Below, in pieces: positions 58,099 to 64,000 of a stretch of DNA of 64,000 bases. This DNA comes from Paramecium octaurelia (Eukaryota > Ciliophora > Oligohymenophorea > Peniculida > Parameciidae). The notes beneath the pieces are model-generated. The model was not told the DNA's origin and did not search any database. It saw only the letters and a program-made list of their open reading frames with translations. The stretch is taken from positions 70,575-134,574 of the forward strand of contig CAJJDP010000165.1 of the NCBI GenBank assembly GCA_905182995.1. The letters are read 5' to 3'. The position numbers and the translations under genes were made by a program. Positions within the stretch are counted from its first letter, which is position 1. Each line of letters begins with the position of its first letter.

Positions 58099-58472
58099 GC
58101 GTAGTCTCAATCCGGATACAACATCATTCTGCTTATGACAGATCTGACGCAATAAAAACTGGTATATGTATAAGTTTTGCATTTAAGGACAATAGCAATA
58201 GATTGACACTAGCTAGAGAAATTTAATTTTGATAGTTTGATCGTCAATTCTAGAAATGAATATATAAATCTTTTCCTATTTAACTTTATTCTTTTTGTTT
58301 AATAAAGAGCTCAATTTATTGTTTAAATAGTTTCTATTAAAAATAAAAACTAATTAAAAGATTATTTTCTGTGGGTATTTCAATATAAAAGAAAAAACAT
58401 TTTGACCCATTGACTTCAATATTTCCTCCTCATATTTAAAATTTAAAAATATACAGAAAGTATTTTAATCAA

Positions 58473-59018
58473 ATGTCGTGCAAACCAAATTATGATCTTC
58501 CATTATTTTATTATTTTGAATTTTTACCAACTACCATATTCAAAAATCTTTCTGACCACACTTTAATTAGATTAAAACTTAAACTACTTAAAACTTATAT
58601 GATGATACTATTTTCAATTTTATTATTAAACAATCTTATAAAAGCTAAAGTTTTTGTGAAATTAAAAAAAGCCAGTTTTTTTAAAACAATTTAAAATTGT
58701 AATAATGAATCAAATAAGAAAAACTTATCTTTATCTTATTATCTTGATGACCCAAATTAACTTTAGCTAGGAGAAACTGCTATCAATAATTGTTTTCATT
58801 AATTAAGCTCAATCTCAAAAAGTTAACCTTTCAATCCCTCGAAGTTACTAAACATTCTACATCGACTTATAAAAATAATAAAAATTTTCCTAAGTTTAAT
58901 AATATATTTTCTTTGTTCTGTATACGAAGAAAGCATTATTAGATTCATTTGGATATAAAATATGCTCTTTATTTTTTTCTATGTCTTCTTGTTTCTTGTA
59001 ATAGTTGTTTACATATGA
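58473..59018 (+). CDS. Hypothetical membrane-associated protein, 181 aa
   Basis: ATG 58473 to TGA 59016-59018, 182 codons, no intron. Hydrophobic segments at residues about 54-64 (M-M-I-L-F-S-I-L-L-L) and at the C-terminus (L-F-I-F-F-Y-V-F-L-F-L-V-I-V-V-Y), with a Ser/Asn/Leu-rich soluble middle. A C-terminal anchor is likely. No family recognised. Confidence 0.55.
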
Positions 59019-59379
59019 AATTTTATCACATACTAGTTAATAGCTAAAAGATTGCATTTAGGATTTTAAATGCATAGTCTAATATATATATTGAAAATAA
59101 CCTAGTCAGTCTGTGATTTTATCTTCTAATTAGAGTGTATATTTATATAAAGAAACTTTGGTTTTACAGATAATTATTTTGATGAGTCAAAAATAGAAAA
59201 CAAACGTTCAAAGCAAAAAATTTGGAAATATTATTTTTAATTATATCTCAAGAAGAAATTGAATTGAATTGATATTTTATAGTTTAATGTTTTAGATACT
59301 AATCAATGTTATTTTAAACCTAATACTATTTCAGTTTCTATAATGCAACTTCCTCTTTACCGAAATACTGATAGTAAAT
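59019..59379. other. AT-rich spacer between convergent genes
   Basis: No gene recognised. Confidence 0.45.
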
Positions 59380-62300
59380 TCATTCCTGATTGATTTACAA
59401 AATCTCCTTTGAGAATTAAAGCTCCCTATGCTTAAAATATAGGTTTTTAGGAAATTAGGAGAATTGTAATATTAGTATAAGCTAAATAAGAATAAAATAT
59501 TTACTATCTCTTATAAATGCATTGATAGATTACGGATCATTAAAATACACTAGCATCTCTTTATAAAGATAATCATAGGATTAGAGTTATTCATTCTTAA
59601 TATTCCATAAACTAATAGTACCAGCTAAACCGCCAAATGATAATAAGGAATCATCAGGAGAAAAGCATAATGAATATATGATATCATTATGACTATCTAA
59701 TATGGATTTGCATTATCCTGTCTTAACATCCCATAAGTAGATGGAACAATTTCCATTTGCAAAAGTATTTCCACCATTAGATGCCATTGTAGTGCCATCA
59801 GAAGAAAAGCATAATGAATAAACAGTTTTAGTATGAGAATCTAATTTAGCTTTTTGTTATTTCGTCTTAACATCCCATAAAAGAATAGAGCTATCATCAT
59901 CTCCAAAAATATCACCTCCACCAGATGCTAATAAATTACCATCAGGGGAGAAAGATATTGACAAAACAGATCCACTATGTCCATATAATTAAGCTTTTTA
60001 AATGCCTGTTCTGATATCCCATAAACAGATATACTTATCATCACTACCAGAAGCCAATGTAGTACCATCAGGAGAGAAGCAGACTTTCCGAACAGCTTTA
60101 CTGTGACCATCGAATTTTGCTTTTTCATATCCTTTCTTAACATCCCATAAACGGATAGACTTATCCTAACTACCAGATGCCAATGCAGTGCCATCAGGAG
60201 AGAAACATACGGAATAAACTGTACTAGTATGACCATTTAATTTGGCTATTTAAGATCCTGTTTTAATATCCCATAAATGGATCGACTTATCATCGCTGCC
60301 AGATGCTAATGAAGTGATATCAGGAGAGAAACAGACTGATCGAACATAATCAGTATGACCATCTAATTTTGCCTTAAATTCTCCTGTCTTAATATCCCAT
60401 AAACAGATAGATTTATACTAACTAGATGCTAATATAGTACCATCAGAAGAGAAGCCTGCTGAATAAACAGTACTAATATGACCATCTAATTTAACTTTTT
60501 ATTATCCAGCATTAATAGCCCATATATGTATTGTCTCATCTGAACTACCAGATGCTAATGCGGTACCGTCAGGGGAGAAAGAGAGTGACAAAATAGATCC
60601 TTTATGACCATTTAATTAAGCTTTTTGCTTTCCTGTCCCAATATCCCATAATCGGATAGATTAATCAACACTACCAGATGCTAACGCAGTACCATCAGGA
60701 GAAAAACAGATTGAATTGACACAACTAGAATGACCATCTAATTAAGCTTGTTATTGTTGATTCTTAAGATTCCATAAACAAACAAAATTATCTGACCCAC
60801 CGGAGGCTAATATCTCACCATCAGGTGAGAAACAGACTGACAAAATAGATCCAATATGGCCATTTACTGTTGCTTTTAATTCTTCTTTCTCAAGGTCCCA
60901 GAAAAAGATAGATCCATCGCCACTGCCAGATACTAATGTAGTACCATCAGGTGAGAAACATATTGTATTGACAAAACTAGAGTGATCATTTAATTAAGCT
61001 TTTAATTGTCCTCTCTTCAGATCCCATAAACAAATAGACATATCTGCACTGCCAGATGCTAAGGTAACATCATCAGGTGAGAAGCCTACTGTCAGAACAG
61101 ATCCACTATGACCATCTAATTTATATTATTTATATCCTGTCTGAACATCCCATAAACAAATCGATTTATCTGAACTACAAGATGCTAATTTAAAACCAGC
61201 ATGAGAGAAACATACTGATAGAACCTATTCACTGTGACCATTCAATTAAGCTCTTTAGCATCCTGTCTTAACATTCCATAAACGTATAGAAAGATCATCA
61301 CTGCTAGATGCCACTGTATTACCATCAGGCGAGAAACATACTGATTGGACTTATCTAGAATGACCATCCATTGGAGCCTTATATTGCCCTGTTTTAAGAT
61401 CCCATAAACGGATAATCTTATCTGAACTTCCAGAGGCTAAAGTGGTGCCATCAGGCGAGAAGCATACTGACCAAACCGATCCACTATGACCAAATAATTA
61501 ATATAATTTTTATCCTGTCTAAACAAACCATAAACATACCGATTCATCTGAGCTACAAGATGCTAATTTAGAATCGTCAGAAGAGAAACGTACTTATAGG
61601 ACTTAATGACTATGACCATCCAATTAGGCTTTTTATTATCCTGTTTTAATATCCCATAAACGTATAGAATTGTCTGCGCTACCAGATGCTAATATAGTAC
61701 CATCGGATGAAAAACATACAGATTGAACTGAATTAGCATGACCTTATAAGTTGGCTCTTTATATTCCTGTCTTAGCATCACATAAACCAATGGTCGCATC
61801 ATAACTTCCATATGCTAATGTAATACCGTCAGGGGAGAAGCATAGCGACATAACCAAATTATTATTACCATTTAATTTGGCTTTCTGTTGTCCTGTATTA
61901 GCATCCCATAAAATTATCGATTTATCTGCACTACCAGATGCTAATATTGTACCATCAGGCGAGAAACATACCGACATAACCAATTTACTATGACCATTAA
62001 ATTAAGCTTTTTTTTGTCTTGTCTTAATATCCCATAAGTATATTGAGGTATCATCACCACCAGAGACTAATGAAGTGCCATCAGGTGAGAAACATATTGA
62101 TTGGACAAAGCTAGAATGACCATCATATTAATCTATTTATTATCCTGTATTCACATCCCATAAACGAACAGACTTATCATAACTACCAGAAGCTAATGTA
62201 GTTCCATCAGGTGAAAAGCATACTGACACAACAGTACTAGTATGCCCGTTAAATTAATGTAATTCATGTAATTTTATGTTTTTCCAATTACAATTGAGTA

Positions 62301-63573
62301 ATTGGGCTCCATTCAAGTTGATTCCACTAATATCAACATTATCAAAACATGATCCGTTAAAATTGCATCTGACAAAATTTCCACCAATCAAAGAAGTATC
62401 TTTGATCCTGATATTCTCAAAGATTTATTCCCTCAAATCCGCTTTCATTTCTACTAATAAATTAATAGAATTGGATCCACATTGGATAAATCTTTCATCA
62501 ATGGCTGTCAAATTGACTAGGAATTTTAAAAATTCAGTAATATGCTTATCTTAAGCAATTTTTTTAATCAAATCCTTTCTAATATAATTATTTTCATCCG
62601 AAGAGTAATTCTTTTTATTAAAGTCTATTTCAGCTATATTTTTTATTAAACTTGTAATTAATATGAACGAAATTTATTATTAATTTCTCTTATTTGAAAG
62701 ATATTTGAGGCAATCTGTTATTTTATCTTTCTTAAGTATTTCCAATAATTTTTTGAGATCTTACTCATCAATTTTATTTGTCTAAGTCAATACTTCATAT
62801 AAATCTTCCTTTCTATTATAGGCTTACTATTTTTCTTTTATTGATTCAATTATTTCTTATGAGTTTTTTTTCTTTTTTATTAATTAAATAATCTCTTTCT
62901 TTTCTGTATTCAACTTTTCACAAAAAGTATAAATTTCTTGATTCCAACTACTCTTTATCATCTCCAACATTTTGATATAAGAATTTTTCTAATTCTTCCA
63001 GTCATCTAATGTTTTTCCAATAATGCTTTGCACTAATTATTCTAAATCAGTATTTGACAATTCTGTAGGATTCACCTAGTTATTCATGAATTAATAATAA
63101 AATTTATCTTCATTTTCTATCATATCGTAAATATTTTTTATAGTTTCTTCTAAATCATCACAAATTTATTTTAACATATTTTGAATTGAAGAAAGTACTG
63201 ATTTAAAATTGATTCTTTAGATACTTAATTCAGTTTATTAAGACTTTTATTCTTGCAATTTCTTATTAACAATTGCTTCAAAAATCTCTAAGGGAACTGT
63301 ATATTTCAAATCTACTCCGTGGACATATTAGCATTAAGAACACAGTTTTCTTTAACATTAACACTTATGAGGAGCTATGCATATAAATTATATATGATTT
63401 CTATTATGATAATTGCAATTCATTATCTTAATATTGAATTTCTATTACTTTTTTTTGAATATTAAACCATATATAAAATCATCTTTCATAATTTAAGCAA
63501 TTTGTGAAGTTGATTCCAGACTACTCCAGTCCTTCCTAGCCTCCTCACAGTCTATCTATGCATATAAATCCAT
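59380..63573 (-). CDS. B-box/coiled-coil/pentapeptide/21x WD40 repeat protein, 1397 aa
   Basis: One uninterrupted minus frame from ATG 63573 (M-D-L-Y-A-Q-I-D-C-E-E) to TGA 59380, 1398 codons, no intron. Residues 50-95 hold Cys/His ligands (C-N-Y-H-N-R-N-H ... C-I-A-P-H-K-C-Q-C ... C-S-Q-C-Q-Y-V-H) like a B-box. A coiled-coil region of about 250 residues follows. Residues about 380-433 are pentapeptide-like ([17 protein letters not shown]). From about 440 to 1325 there are 21 WD40 units of about 42 residues ([14 protein letters not shown] ... I-R-L-W-D), enough for three seven-bladed propellers. Likely a large protein-binding scaffold. The ATG at 63423 is a later in-frame Met. Confidence 0.92.
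59600..62260 (-). repeat. 21 tandem WD40-coding units, about 126 bp each
   Basis: The motif encoding S-P-D-G (plus-strand form ccatcaggagagaa and variants) recurs about every 126 bp from 59650 to 62210. Many units are strongly similar at DNA level, which suggests recent or ongoing unit exchange. Two of the 3'-most units carry extra Gly/Asp insertions. Confidence 0.9.
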
Positions 63574-64000
63574 AAAGATCTTTCTTTAATGCCTCTCTTA
63601 TTATTTAGACTTATTCAGGCACCATTTATTACAGAATAAATTTTTGCTTTATTCACTCCCCCAATAGGTATTTAACCTTACATTCCATTCAAATATCAGG
63701 ATTCCGGTTTTGAAAAACCTAATATTTAGTCAAATATTACGATGGCGCTCAATACAATCAAATACATTTTATTGAGTAAAGTTGATTGCATATATTTGCA
63801 GAGATAATTCTTGAAAAAAAGCTCAGTCGAAAAAATATTTCAGAACTGCTTAAAAAAGTGATCCTGCTTTGTAGTAAATTCGAAGTCTTACATCATATTT
63901 TTAAATGATTCTCTTTATTAATATGTAGTTGAGATTTCCAACCAATTATGATAGATAAACAAAATTCCTTAATATGACCATATTGAACTGCTTATCACTA
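63574..64000. other. Upstream region of the WD40 gene
   Basis: AT-rich, no gene recognised up to the window end. Confidence 0.45.

Noticed and set aside
59928..60236. Minus ORF in another frame of the WD40 region
   Set aside because: Repeats produce long frames in all registers; only one register gives S-P-D-G ... L-W-D units.
1..64000. CRISPR arrays, phage or bacterial operons
   Set aside because: No spaced direct repeats of the right size, no Shine-Dalgarno pattern, and genes with introns and reassigned stops show a ciliate nucleus.

Overview
The window looks like macronuclear DNA of a ciliate, most likely a Paramecium. It is very AT-rich. Reading frames stay open for hundreds of codons only if TAA and TAG are read as glutamine and TGA is the sole stop. 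Most genes carry several tiny introns, usually 18-35 nt and nearly always GTA...TAG, and intergenic gaps are often 10-50 bp. A tRNA gene at 41629-41700 (minus) has anticodon UUA, which would read UAA, in direct agreement with the deduced code. Most frames below were built by hand with the ciliate code. For most genes the exon lengths minus introns are a multiple of three from start ATG to TGA; entries say where this fails. No bacterial-type promoters, terminators, CRISPR arrays, transposons or rRNA genes were seen.

Layout. 0-17 kb: 3' part of a cysteine-rich surface-type protein (minus), a short hypothetical gene, a hybrid histidine kinase, a three-intron hypothetical gene (minus), two tandem MFS sugar-phosphate-type transporters, a coiled-coil gene (minus), a seven-membrane-span GOST-like protein, and two hypothetical or coiled-coil genes. 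17-25 kb: a B-box-like coiled-coil gene, then three metallopeptidase genes in a row on the minus strand (M28 carboxypeptidase Q-like, M14 cytosolic carboxypeptidase, M16 insulysin-like), packed with a 4-bp overlap and a 27-bp gap. 25-34 kb: small hypothetical genes, an atypical protein kinase, and an E2 ubiquitin-conjugating enzyme of the UBE2S type.

34-41 kb: a Rieske iron-sulfur protein followed by a DIX-like gene and a small gene. This block is repeated as two apparently identical 1322-bp direct copies separated by two bases, one of them an N, probably an assembly artefact. Then come a PHD-finger protein and a cyclic-nucleotide-type potassium channel. 41-52 kb: the tRNA, a PH-domain kinase, two small membrane proteins, eIF4E, a large coiled-coil gene, an LMBD1-type membrane protein and a HEAT/exportin-like gene. 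52-64 kb: AT-rich stretches with gene relics, a two-span transmembrane protein, small membrane genes, and a 1397-residue intronless protein with zinc-binding, pentapeptide-like and 21 WD40 repeats.

The genes do not form one pathway. The best candidates for a functional unit are the three-peptidase cluster, where peptide breakdown and tubulin-tail trimming could be co-expressed, and the duplicated transporter pair. The main unusual points are the peptidase packing, an intron in one transporter that seems to have lost its acceptor, active-site variants (kinase DFD, Rieske C-I-C-H), a frameshifted cytosolic carboxypeptidase, relic genes with in-frame UGA, and a structured 253-bp intergenic region.
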